From Lunularia cruciata (Eukaryota; Streptophyta; Marchantiopsida; Lunulariales; Lunulariaceae), in NCBI GenBank assembly GCA_948567375.1, contig OX419758.1, positions 20,341,001 to 20,405,000 on the forward strand: a stretch of DNA of 64,000 nucleotides, given 5' to 3'. Below are positions 24,801 to 33,899 of the stretch, piece after piece. Made by a program: the position numbers and the translations under genes. Under the pieces are notes generated by a model that saw only the letters and a program-made list of their open reading frames with translations, was not told the origin of the DNA and made no database searches. Every line of letters starts with the position of its first letter. The first letter of the stretch is position 1.

Positions 24801-26664
24801 CCCAATAATCAGAAGATGGTGTATCTGAATGTGAAGTGTTGGTGGTGTTAGTCACAAGAACAGTGACTCTATGGTTTGATGGCCCAATCCTCAAGTACCC
24901 TTTGTGCCATCGATCAGTTGTGCGTGCTGCTCTCAACCATGGCCTCCCAAGAAGTAAGTCATAGCTTGAATCCTTCAAGACTTGGAAAGTCATGAGATTT
25001 TGAACTCCCATAACTGAAACTACCACCTTATCCATCACCCCTACTGGTCGAACTTGTTGCTTGTTTGCCATGCTCACCACAAATGTGGAAGGTCTTGAGG
25101 GTATCATACCCAACTTCTTCATCAACCTTTCTGACATGGCATTCACTGCTGATCCTCCATCAACCAATGCATCCTTGATGTTGTGACCATTCACTCTCAC
25201 ATCAATCTTGGAGGCATATTCACAAGCTTCCCATGGTGCTGGCTTGGCATCCACCACCCCCATTGATACTGGAACTTTTGCCTTCTTCTTCTTCTTGCTC
25301 CTTGTAGAACTCAAACCACCTCTAAGCTCCTTTCTCAAGGTAGGGTTCAAAGCAATTAATTGGCCCACTGTGATGTTAGCCTTGTGACTACCAATATACT
25401 CCAACACATTGTAGTCCCATTGTTGCTTTGAGATCAAGAAGTCCTCCATCCCCAACTTCTTCCTTGGAGTCTTTGTTGTTGATGGTGTTGAGGTGCGAGT
25501 GCTCCTAGTAGACATAGGAGTATCCTTGCTTGAAGTAAATCCTTGAGAAGAGTGAACATCCTCTGCAAAACGAGCTCTCTTCTTCTCTTGTGCCAAAAGC
25601 TCCAAATTAAGACCCTTGGAGTTTGAGCACTCTCCCTTCTCATACTTGCTCTCAACCACATCTATGGATGCTATCCCCTTACCTTTGTTGGGATTAGGAG
25701 CCACTTGGGTTTCACTACCTCCCTCTTTCCCTCTATTGGCTCCCTCATAACCCGTTCCTCCATGGTAAGTGGAATTTGGGCAATTTCTTTGGATATGGCC
25801 TCTTCCTCCACAACCAAAACAATTTCTATCATTGAAATTGTTGGCTGGTTGGCTTCCTCTATATGGATAGTTTCCATAACTCCTAGGCCCTCTCCCTACA
25901 TTCTGATCCACCTCTCTCTTCTCCCATAGTTGCACCACATTGATCTTGAGATCCGCAAGTTGTTCTGTGATGGTTTGGAGTGGATCTTTTGGTGGAGGTG
26001 CAAGAACTGGAGCAACTACTACTTGTGGTGCAACCCTTGTCACCAAAGTATCAGAAGTTCCACCATACTTGTAGCCTTGAGGAGGATGCACAACCTCCTT
26101 CACCACCAAATCACTCTCATCCCCTTCCAAACTCTCCTCCATACGAATTGCGATCTTGATAGCTTCAACATTGGAAGAAGGTTTCTCATATCTCACCTTG
26201 CTTCTAATTTGTGGTCTCAATCCTCCCACAAAATTCTTGGTGAGCATGGCCCCTATGCCAATCATTGTAGTCTCCACATCATCCCCACCCTTCCTCAACA
26301 CTATGCGAAATCTGGACTCCAACTTTTCCACTCTTTCCACATAGACCCTCACTTTCTCTCCATCTCCTTGCTTGAGAAATGTAACCTCACCCATCAATCT
26401 CTTATAACTCTCATCAGGAAGAAAGTTCTCAATGAGTGCTGAAGTCAAAGTCTCCCAAGACTCCTCTTCCCCCTCTCTCCTCTCTCTCTTTTGGTATTCT
26501 GACTCATACCATGTAAGTGCTGCATCCTCAAAGAAATCTGGTAATAATGAGGCCCACTCATTCTTCCTCCTCTCATTGTTTCCTATGCAAGCTCTCTTGA
26601 AGTCTCTCACAAAGGCCTCCACATCTTCTCCATCCTTGCCAAAGAAAACCGGAAGTTTCCCCAT
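21838..26664 (-). CDS. element C Gag-Pol polyprotein (gag, PR, RT, RNase H, IN), intact
   Basis: This single open frame of 1608 codons makes all proteins for reverse transcription and integration. Gag occupies about residues 1-280, followed by a zinc knuckle CFGCGGRGHIQRNC (282-295). The protease has DGGS at 502-505 and LLGRPWL near 571. RT shows VCVDYKKLN (791-799), FGDGYSGYNQ (827-836, catalytic Asp 829), MPFGLCNAPATFQ and the FIDD box (891-894). RNase H starts at YTDAS (about 1040). Integrase has an HHCC zinc module (His 1252, His 1260, CHVC 1291-1294) and the acidic triad Asp 1322, Asp 1382, Glu 1418. No chromodomain follows; the protein ends soon after. Gag and pol share one frame, so Gag excess must come from processing or another mechanism. 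All catalytic residues are present, so activity is possible. Confidence 0.95.
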   Translation of the reverse strand: MGKLPVFFGKDGEDVEAFVRDFKRACIGNNERRKNEWASLLPDFFEDAALTWYESEYQKRERREGEEESWETLTSALIENFLPDESYKRLMGEVTFLKQGDGEKVRVYVERVEKLESRFRIVLRKGGDDVETTMIGIGAMLTKNFVGGLRPQIRSKVRYEKPSSNVEAIKIAIRMEESLEGDESDLVVKEVVHPPQGYKYGGTSDTLVTRVAPQVVVAPVLAPPPKDPLQTITEQLADLKINVVQLWEKREVDQNVGRGPRSYGNYPYRGSQPANNFNDRNCFGCGGRGHIQRNCPNSTYHGGTGYEGANRGKEGGSETQVAPNPNKGKGIASIDVVESKYEKGECSNSKGLNLELLAQEKKRARFAEDVHSSQGFTSSKDTPMSTRSTRTSTPSTTKTPRKKLGMEDFLISKQQWDYNVLEYIGSHKANITVGQLIALNPTLRKELRGGLSSTRSKKKKKAKVPVSMGVVDAKPAPWEACEYASKIDVRVNGHNIKDALVDGGSAVNAMSERLMKKLGMIPSRPSTFVVSMANKQQVRPVGVMDKVVVSVMGVQNLMTFQVLKDSSYDLLLGRPWLRAARTTDRWHKGYLRIGPSNHRVTVLVTNTTNTSHSDTPSSDYWESDSEEGASSVDTSMEEETSTEENESESDSDVYPLCAMDFAPKPEVLKDPDKSPLTLEEVERRLSTLKYGPNVTKEEKVRFEEIFRKFIHVFAFSYKDLKEVTLEEHKIEVESHARPIRQKQRCISPPISLVVKEEIDRLKEAGFIFEVENSEWVSPIVIVKKKNGKLRVCVDYKKLNAVTKKDYYPLPFIDEILEEVAGHERYSFGDGYSGYNQIKIAPEHQQLTTFTTPWGTYAFKVMPFGLCNAPATFQWFMNKVFEPFIGKFVRDFIDDFCVYGSKEEHFEHLIKVLQRLDEANASLNPEKCIFGCEEGLLLGHIISKDGIAVDPEKVRKISDLPFPSSLTKLRQFLGMVGYYRRFIFSFSNKAYALTIYMKKGVDNMVILEDKEALKAFEELKQSLVVAPILAKPDWSKPFILYTDASNVAIGCTLSQLDQDGHDHPIDYASRQMVSAEKNYSVTEREGLAVIFGLKKFRHYLIGGKATIVTDHKALKYIFNEPNVEGRLARWMILLSEYDYTIEDRPGKKHANADLLSRAYDHDGDEPVDDSFPDEELMTISVTQEVPMEYKEIVDFVTKGNYPEGMHARERKALAARSRPYTMVEDILFHQGADGLLRRVVGKEESILLIKEFHEGLVCGGHFAGKVTAFKILDAGYHWRGIFKDCLDYCKTCHVCQAFARKSTSTPPLRSIPLLGPFEKWGIDFVGPLNRTPRNNWYIVVVTDYLTKWVEARPLRDKNEDEVGRFLYERIITRFGCPLELVSDRGGEFTGSITTAMLRYFSITHRVTTSYKPSSNGLAERTNQTLCMMLAKDAEMEGAKHHWDKRIHAVLWEYRTTMKNSTGYSPFQLVYGIESTLPIHFDLPTFQSIHRRLKKAQGGDAEKSRKDKLMELEEARAVAMVRVEQAQRKQKESYDKRQDKKKVEPFKEGDWVMLFDSIRFKRVQKKFLPKYFGPFIVEKVWGNYTYDLKELGGRYFDRINHDKLKMYHRR

Positions 26665-28210
26665 CTTAACCCCTCACTATCTTTCTTTTCTCTCAATTTT
26701 TTTTTTCTCTTTTCTTTTCTCTCACTCTATTACTAATAGAGTATATACATGACTAACACCATCTGAGAATAATCCACTCTAGGGAACACAAAAGGTTTAG
26801 GTTGCTCCAAGATTTCTATAGCAACATCAAATCCTAGAGTGCATATTAATCTAACTCTCATGGATAGTTTATCCATAAGTTGAAAGATTATCTCCATCAC
26901 TAATCTTGAGAACTAGCTGATGAAGGTGGTAGTATTTCTGTAGCTGTACTAAGACTCTCTCCAAGATCCTTCACCAAAGTTTCCAAAAGTGCTTTTACTC
27001 CACTACACTCATGTCCTTTTGGAAGTCCTTCAACTCCACAAACCTCACACAACTCCTTGGTCTTAGATCTTCTCCTTCCCAATCTTGGTGAAGAAGGTCC
27101 AACATGCAAACCCAAGTCAAGTAAGCCTCTCCTTTCCCTCAATCTCTTGCTCTCAAAGGTCAATGGACATGAACTTGCCTTATGTCCCTTCTCTCCAATA
27201 GAAAGCACTTAGACTCACTCTTTCCTCCAAGTGGTGTAGGTTTTTGGATCCTCTCAACACTCTCTTCAAATTCTATTGTAAACTCTCTTTTCCTCAAATC
27301 CACCCCTACAATCACCTCAAACCCTTGGGGAACCTTGCATAATCTCAATTTCCACTCTTGATGACCCTCCATGTTCCCCAAGATGAATCTAAACACTCAA
27401 ACATGCTTTTTGTTGATCTCAAACTTCTCATGCATGAGATCTCCACTCTGCAGAATTGACCCTTCCTCACAATGTCACTCAAATCTCCCAACCAATATGT
27501 CACAATCCTCTGAAATTTTCAACACTTGATCACAACTCCAGGGCGTCCCTCCCTGCAAAATTTCAGATCTTTTCATCAAGCCATTTGGCCTAGACACCTT
27601 TCTATTCAGCACCTATATTTCAGATTTGGTCTGAAAACCACCCCCCTCACTTCAAAAACTCATAACGCCCTTCGAAAAAACGATCTCTCTCTAATTTTTG
27701 TGGCAGAAGGTAGCATACTATGCACTTAATTTTCTTGAGAATTTTCAGGACAATTCACTGAAAATTGAAGAAATGGCAGACTCTGTACAATTTTCCAGAG
27801 AGCATGGAGTTGCGGGAGCACTTTACCCTATCAACTTTCAAAAATTCTAGCCCAGTGCGCATAGAAGCTCTCTCAATAATTTCAAGTGTGATAACTGAAA
27901 GATAACCCAAGCTATCATGTGTAGAAATCTCAAGTCCAGATCTCAAACTTGAGATTTTGCCCAAAATCACCTTAATCCCCAAAATCTGCAATCCACCTCA
28001 CACAATCTCTCCAATTCCTCTCATGTGTACAAGATGTAAAAAATCACCTCAAAGACATCATAATGAACTACAGGGTATACAAATGGATCTTGGTTCTCTA
28101 ACATAAGTTCAGCCCTCTCCTCTCCTAATGTTCTCTCCAAGTGAGCTCTCATAGCCTCCTTCTGCCTAATGTAGAATTGGATGCGGAACATTATCTTGCC
28201 TTCTAGAGAG
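26665..28210 (-). other. element C leader (5' untranslated region with an upstream ORF)
   Basis: About 1.5 kb separates the primer site from gag. The part nearest gag (26665-26900) is pyrimidine-rich on the + strand and carries no domain. The middle holds the broken upstream ORF listed separately. The part from 27.4 to 28.2 kb shows no recognised feature. Confidence 0.6.
26900..27396 (-). pseudogene. element C upstream ORF with a frameshifted CCHC zinc knuckle
   Basis: Two overlapping minus-strand frames (27396-27160 and 27208-26900) together resemble one small protein of about 165 residues. The first ends with KCF and the second continues GEKGHKASSC. A CCHC knuckle (CX2CX4HX4C) appears to be split by a one- or two-base indel near 27193-27200, which removes its second Cys. 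A second Cys cluster, CEVCGVEGLPKGHEC, follows. The ORF precedes gag on the same strand, like the extra 5' ORFs of some Tat/Ogre-type elements. An RNA-binding role is inferred. No ATG-initiated frame spans both halves. Confidence 0.5.
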
Positions 28211-28228
28211 GTCCTGGCAACGGAACCA
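28211..28228 (-). other. primer-binding site (element C), tRNA-Asp-like
   Basis: On the minus strand TGGTTCCGTTGCCAGGAC lies four bases after the 5' LTR. It resembles the complement of a tRNA-Asp 3' end (TGGCGCCGTTGCC...), the primer used by Athila/Tat elements, with about five mismatches. Confidence 0.6.
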
Positions 28229-28232
28229 AAAA

Positions 28233-28911
28233 TGTGAGCCGGCATGTCTCTCACTTAGGATGAACCTCTAATGGCTATTATGGTAGCGCACCATGGACTA
28301 AGAAGGCAAGGAACTCCAACTCCATCATACTCCTCCAAGGCTAAAACTCCAAGACTCAAGACATTGCTCACTAGAGAACTCAATGAGAGAGAGATAGTTG
28401 CAAATGAAAGGATGATGAGTACCTCCTCACCCCTTGTTTATATACTTGTGAAATAGTTACGTACCAAAGTTACTAATTATCGTAGTAACTCAAGTTACTA
28501 GACTAAAAGTCAAGTAAAGTCAAAAAGTAGAAAGGAATATCCATTCACATGGGCATATTCCCCTTATCTTGACCCAACCACTAAAGCAAGGATTCCTTCA
28601 CATGGGCTATCCTTGGACTAAAGAAGAATCCAAAACAAAAAGGCTTGCGGGCCCAAGAGTTCTCAACTCTTTCCCCAAAGCCAAACACCTAGGAATAATA
28701 CCAAGTCAACACACTAAAATCCAAAATAGTGATGCTCATCTTTTCTACTTCCTCTAAAGTAAGGTCCCATCTATCTTAGCTATGACTAACTTTAGCTAAC
28801 CATGACTAATATAGAACCATCCTTTATCTCTATATAAATAATATCTCTTAATTACTTGTAATACCAAGCTAAATATCACAATACCACACACATGCACAAA
28901 TGGGTGTTACA
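28233..28911 (-). repeat. element C 5' LTR (sense), right on map
   Basis: This 679-bp copy is the promoter LTR of the element, with TATATAAA at 28437-28444 (-). Its outer end is followed by GAAC (28912-28915), the right copy of the target duplication. Confidence 0.93.
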
Positions 28912-29436
28912 GAACATAGCCAGTAGCTACTAAGGAGAGTGCTCTACTTGGAGTCCATCTAGGTGAGCGTGGGCTACTTGGAGTACACCCTTGGTCCACT
29001 TGGGATGCAACTAGAGGACATGTGGAGCTTGCAGCCAAAGTGGATGTAGTTTTTCACACAGAAGGGGGACCTCTAATGGTTGGAGGCATGACACTATTGC
29101 TCCTAAGGGCCCAGTGTAGTAGCCAGTAAGTACGTCTTCCACTCCTACTATAGTTACAAAGGATACTGGGGAACCAGATCTTGGACCCAAGCTTATAGGA
29201 GAGGAAAGATAGAGGGTTTGGAGGTTCTTGAGGAGTTACAAGAGTTGTTTTGCCTTCAATATGGAGAATTTGGGTGCTCTAAAGGGACATGGTATACGGA
29301 TTGAGCTGACTAGCGATACACTAGTTTTCTGATGTCCTTATTGCTATAGTGACATGGAAAGAACATTGATTTAGAGCCGGAATAGAGACCTTTTTGAGGC
29401 TGGTTTGGTAGAGATCTCACATGGAGAGTATGCATC
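28912..29436 (+). pseudogene. A1 DNMT-RT linker and N-terminal part of the RT domain
   Basis: The segment resumes A1 after element C. Frames read GPKLIGEER (about 29188-29214), SCFAFNMENLGALKGHGIR (about 29246-29302) and MERTLI, SRNRDLFEAGLVEISHGEY (to about 29430). This is the region just before the RT fingers in Ty3/gypsy pols. A2 has the matching stretch at 47.9-48.4 kb. B2 interrupts the frame after Glu-Tyr-Ala. Confidence 0.7.
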
Positions 29437-32400
29437 TGTGGTACCCACATTTTTTGGTTTTTTTCAAAATGGAGAAGAAGAAGTGTATAGAGAAGTAGGA
29501 TTGCGCATGTATGGCCAAAGAAGGCAAAGAAAAGAGTCTTTGGGATGAAACCCAAGTTAACAGGGCTTCGGGTTACTCGAAACTGCCCTATTTGCATACA
29601 ACCCAAAGTAAGGAGTCTTTGTATTGGGGGTGCTCAACCCGAGGCAATGAAAGTGTAACAACTTTCTTTTGGGGCAAGAGATTCAAGAAGGGACCGTTCA
29701 AAAATGGTGGTCATACGCGTGAAGGACACTTGACATAGACTAGAGCATGCAAGAGATATGATTTCTTGGTAGAAACTTGAATTGAAGAGAGACAAAGAAA
29801 TTGGGCATGACTTTATAAAAATTGGGCTAAAGACAAAGCGATGACAAACAATTTTCCTTTGCGGTTAAGAAGTTGTCTTGTAGGAGATCATGGGAAGGGA
29901 AGTAGAGTCAACGACGCGTTGGTGTGTAGAGGAGAATTTGAGAGAGCTTATCCGGGAGTCAATAGGAAGAATAGTCCCCAGCCCAATGAGGAAGAACGAA
30001 AGATGGGAGGAGGGAAGAAGAACTCTAAATTCACAGTGAGAAATCATGCAATTTGGAGGTTAGATGTGATTGCAAGAATTGAAGTCTTGAGCAGACTTTG
30101 GATCACATTCTTGGCGTGGAATTGGAATGTGAGCTTTCTAGGGATCATGACTGAGATAATTGAGAGTAGATGTCTTGATGGCCCCAAGGAAGAGGAGAAG
30201 AGTGTGCAATTGGACGTGAGTACTCCAAAGTCAAAGAAGAGGAGTTGACAAGGAGAAGGAGAAGATGTTGAGAAAATAAGACCTCAAAAGACCAGAAGGG
30301 TAAACCCAAGGAAAGGTATGGTGGTAATCGCATCATATGAGGAAGAATCTGAGGACAAAGCCGAGTGCAAGTCCAAAGACTTGGAAAGAGAAGAAGAACC
30401 CGAGCTCACACTGTTGAGTGGAGATACAAGTAGTGACATCGACAAAGGAGGAGAGATGACATTGGTACCCAAAGAAGAAGCAACCAAGATGGAGATAGAG
30501 GAGGAAGGTAACGCAAAGTTAGAAGATGAAGTGCTAGAGCCGGAAGAGAGAAAAGTTGCCATTCAACAAGGAGTTTGTTCCAGGCAAAAGGTGAAGTGTG
30601 AAGTAGGGCCGAGCAAGGTAAGAGAAGAGGAGAATGCAATTTCAAGAAGTGAAGCATCTATTCCAATACGACGGCTGCAGCTAAGAAGGCGAGTATCAAG
30701 AGAAGAAGAGGTGAAGAAGGAGATCACTCCGCAAGTTGAAGTAGCCATGAGTAAAGGAGTGGAGTACTTGCGAGAAGTTGTGTGTTCCTTATTGGTGAAG
30801 TTAGAACACAGGAAGAAGGAGATGCAATTGAAGTGTCCGGAGGTGAAGATTGTGTTGCAGATGTTAGCAAGATTGGAAGAAGAGAACTCGGAATTGAAGA
30901 AGAGTATAATCCAAAGTGAGGAGAGGGAAGTACTATGAGTAGATGCAGTAGTATATAATCAAGTGATTGAGAACTTGAAGAAAGAAGCAAGGAATTGAGA
31001 GGAACTCATAGAGCAGAGTGACATAGCAAGGGAAAGACAAGTAGTTGAGTATGAAATCCTGAAGCAGCAGTTTGCTTACTCGAGATTAGAGATTATCCAT
31101 GCTATGGCAAGAGTAGCTGAGAAGGAACAAGAGCTCGATAGGATGATGGAGCGTGTAGAAGAGAAGAAGCAACTGGGGCAACAAGAGTTGACAGTGCAGT
31201 ATAGAGAAGAAGAGAGGTTTAGAGAGTTACTTTGCAACCAAGAGGAGAAGATTGTACAAAGGAGAAGGAGAAGGAGGCTGTGAAAGCCGAGTTTGAAGTA
31301 GAATTGGCAATGTACCAAGAAGATTGGCTTGCAGATCAAGAACGGGAGAGGAACATGAGATTAGAGCCATTGAAGGAGATCATAATCAAGATGAATGCAA
31401 TGCTGAGTACAAAGGCTAGTGTGCGTATCAAAGAGACAAGGCTGCACGAGTTGAAGTTGTTGGTCTAGGAGACAAGGTGGAGACATGCGAAGGACAAAGA
31501 CTTGAATGCTTTTTTGATCAGTCTAACAACACGTGTAGATAGGAAGATATTGGAAGTAGAAGACAATATCACGATTAGATTAGGCTTAGTGAAATTAGAG
31601 ATAGATAAACTTCGGAAGGATGTTAGAGCAGAACCCAAAGTAGATGAAGTAGGAGTGTAGATGTCTTTAGAGTTACCATTGGAGACATTAGAGAAGAGCG
31701 GGTCGGGAGATAAGGAGTTAGATAGATTACCCACTAGTGAAATTTCAGATCAAAAAAGAGAACTGTTAGATTTGGTAAAGGATGTAGGAGTTATGAAACC
31801 CAAGGATAGAGTAGTAGTGAGTGAAGTAACTTTAGGATCGGGTTTTAAAGCTGAGGAAGAAGTAGACATCGGATCGGATTAGAAACAAAATTGAGATTTG
31901 AAGAGGCAAATATGATGAGGTGCATTGTCAATTTGGATCTACAGGTTTGTAGAGTTGTTAGGAAACGGTATTTTTGTTAGAACTGTCTATTGCTTCACTA
32001 TTAAGAGTGGCATTTGCAAGAAATTGTTGTTTAGAGCTCATTATTTCTGATAATAGATAAAGCAAAGTGCTGTGAAGTAGTGCTCGTCGCTTGAGCTTGA
32101 TTTTGAGTATCAACTTTGTGTTTGTGTTTGTGAGTGTGTGGAGAAATTCAAAGTGCAAGTCAGTGTGCTTGTTGGATGCTGGATTACGCAGCCTTGATCT
32201 TCATTCTGTGTGTTTGATCCTAAGTGAAGTACAATCAAAGCAATGCCTTGACAGATCTGAGAAGAATTGTAGTGTTGGTAGTATTCTGCATTTGTGAGTG
32301 CAATGCAAAGTTGATGTGAAGCGATTTTGATCGAGGAAGTTGTGCCTTCAATGGAGGGGTAGAACAAAATTCTGAGTCATTTTGTAGTGAAGTGCTATTT

Positions 32401-32669
32401 TTGGGAGAGCCTAAATCATCACAATCAAGATTGTTTGGAAAGAATTGAAGGTGTTGTGATTAAGGAGTGTTACTTCGTGACAAGACTAAGAATTAGTGCT
32501 TGTTACTCTCTTCGGGGTGTGGTTTCTACTTGAGAGATTAAAGAAGAACTCAAGAAGAACTACATGTTACTGTTTGACTTTGTATTTGGATATTTCTGAA
32601 TTGTATCTCTGCGGGAACAAACTTTACTTACCCGATTACCACAAAAGTGATATTTGCCAGGTTGTCACA
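29437..32669 (+). mobile_element. B2: 3.2-kb solo LTR with an internal coiled-coil ORF
   Basis: The unit starts TGTGGTACCCACATTTTTT and ends GTTGTCACA. The flanks are GCATC (29432-29436) and ACATC (32670-32674), a 5-bp duplication with one mismatch. Removing it rejoins the A1 RT frame, and the uninserted A2 site (about 48387) supports this. There is no internal terminal repeat, so the whole 3233 bp behaves as one LTR. Its 3' end matches B1. The coding region 29841-31882 lies in what would be U3, and a CTATTAAGA TATA-like box (about 31998) follows it. Confidence 0.8.
29841..31882 (+). pseudogene. LTR-encoded coiled-coil protein (about 680 codons), degenerate
   Basis: One reading frame runs from 29841 to about 31260, broken by TGA at about 30246, 30936 and 31000. 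It shifts frame near 31260 and continues to a stop at 31880-31882. The longest open part (30318-30938, 206 aa) is highly acidic and basic with coiled-coil character. Later blocks such as RVAEKEQELDRMMERVEEKK are classical coiled coil. The C-terminal block KAEEEVDIGSD is conserved in B1. No enzymatic motif is visible and I cannot name the family. Position inside an LTR is unusual; it may be structural or accessory to the element. Confidence 0.65.
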
Positions 32670-33260
32670 ACATCAGCTACAATGCCAACCAAGAAGGATA
32701 TGCATGGCAACTACACAAATAGGTGGATGTGTGGAGATTACCGTCCTATCAACCAAAAGACTAAGGCTAATTGGTATGCCATGCCTACAGCGGAGGAGAT
32801 TTTTGATGTGATTGGGCATGCAAAGGTCTTCAATACTTTGCATCTCCAAGCGGGATATCATCAATTGCCAATCAAGGAAGAAGATAAGTCCAAGATAACA
32901 TTTTGGGCTATTGATCCTCATGGCAAGGATGTGTTTTATCAGTGGAGGTTCTTACCATTTGGGTTAAAGAATGCTCTTGCTGAGTTCCAAAGGGTCATGG
33001 ATAGGATAGTGACTTGATTGGATTTTTCTTGGTGTTATATTGATGACATTTTGGTCTATAGCATTATTGTGGAGGAGCATGAGAGATAGTTGTTGGAGGT
33101 GTTTGAGAGGTTGAGATCTCATGGACTTAAATTACATCCTCAGAAGTGTAGGTTCTTCCATGAGTAGGTTGAGTATTTGGGTCACACTATCTACCCCGGA
33201 GGACTTGGTGTTCAGTAGACTAAGGTGGAGGCTATTGCATATATTCCTTGGCCTATGGAT
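32670..33260 (+). pseudogene. A1 reverse transcriptase, fingers-palm part
   Basis: The frame shows MPTKKDMHGNY, WMCGDYRPINQKTK (about 32728-32769), MPTAEEIFDVIG, GYHQLPIKEEDKSKITFW (about 32854-32907), QWRFLPFGLKNA, EFQRVMDRI, and the catalytic CYIDDILVYS box (about 33031-33060). The YIDD is intact. TGA at 33015 and several TAG codons interrupt the frame. It would copy element RNA into DNA. The wording (MCGDYRPIN, PFGLKNA) is typical of a non-Tat Ty3/gypsy lineage and differs clearly from element C. Confidence 0.88.
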
Positions 33261-33287
33261 GTGAGCAGAGTGTAGGCATTTCTAAGG

Positions 33288-33840
33288 TTGGAAAACTTCT
33301 ATCACCGCTATGTTAGAGGATTTAGTGGCATTGCCAAGGCCTTGATGAAGTTGACCAAGTTTACACAAGAGTGGTGTTGGGGAGATGAGCAAGAGAGAGA
33401 TTTTGTAGAGCTCAAGGAGAGGTTGACATCTTCTCCTAATTTGAGGAGACCAATCAGAGAACAACCATTTCAGTTTCATACTGATTGGAGTATGTTGGGG
33501 CTTGGAGAGGTGCTCACCCAACATGATGATGAGGAGGAGTTTGTGGTGGCCTATGCTAGTCGCTCTAACAATTCAGCAGAGGCAAAGTATAGATCATATG
33601 AGGGAGAGTGCTTGGCAGTAGTTTGGATAGTAGCACATTTCCGATGTTACCTATTTGGTAACCCTTTCACTCTCATCATTGATCATCAACTGCTAAAGTG
33701 GTTGATGGAGTCCAACAAGCTTTCAGTGAAGCTTGCATGATGGGCTCTGACTTTACAAGAGTATGATTTCATAGTTGTTCACAGACCTAGAGTGGTGAAC
33801 CATGATGTAGATGGGTTGAGTAGAAACCCATTTCCTAGCC
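33288..33840 (+). pseudogene. A1 RT connection and RNase H
   Basis: An open piece of 150 codons (33288-33740) covers FYHRYVRGFSGIAKALMKLT (connection) and the RNase H core: HTDWSMLGLGEVLTQ (first Asp), AYASRSNNSAEAKY, YEGECLAVVW (Glu) and LIIDHQLLKWLM (Asp). It ends at a TGA and continues in frame with YDFIVVHRP and VDGLSRNP. This enzyme removes the RNA strand during reverse transcription. The catalytic acids are visible. Confidence 0.85.
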
Positions 33841-33899
33841 AATAGGATCAGACCGGAGCATGTTGGCATGGTGAGATAAATGAAGAGATGGTGCTAGGT

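Larger units (their letters stand above)
21111..28911 (-). mobile_element. element C: near-complete Ty3/gypsy retrotransposon, recent insertion
   Basis: The element is 7801 bp, bounded by 679-bp direct LTRs that start TGTAACACC and end GGCTCACA in the minus-strand sense. It has a tRNA-Asp-like primer site, a zinc-knuckle upstream ORF, a single open gag-pol frame of 1608 codons, and a short polypurine tract. About six substitutions separate the two LTRs by eye (around 0.9%). It inserted into A1 between the DNMT and RT domains. RT wording (DGYSGYNQI, MPFGLCNAP), a DGGS protease and a tRNA-Asp-like primer site place it near the Tat/Athila side of Ty3/gypsy. No chromodomain was seen. Confidence 0.93.

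Noticed and set aside
29437-32669. B2 as a DNA transposon or complete element
   Set aside because: Ends are TG...CA with only a 4-base inverted match, a 5-bp duplication, no transposase and no internal terminal repeats. Solo LTR fits better.
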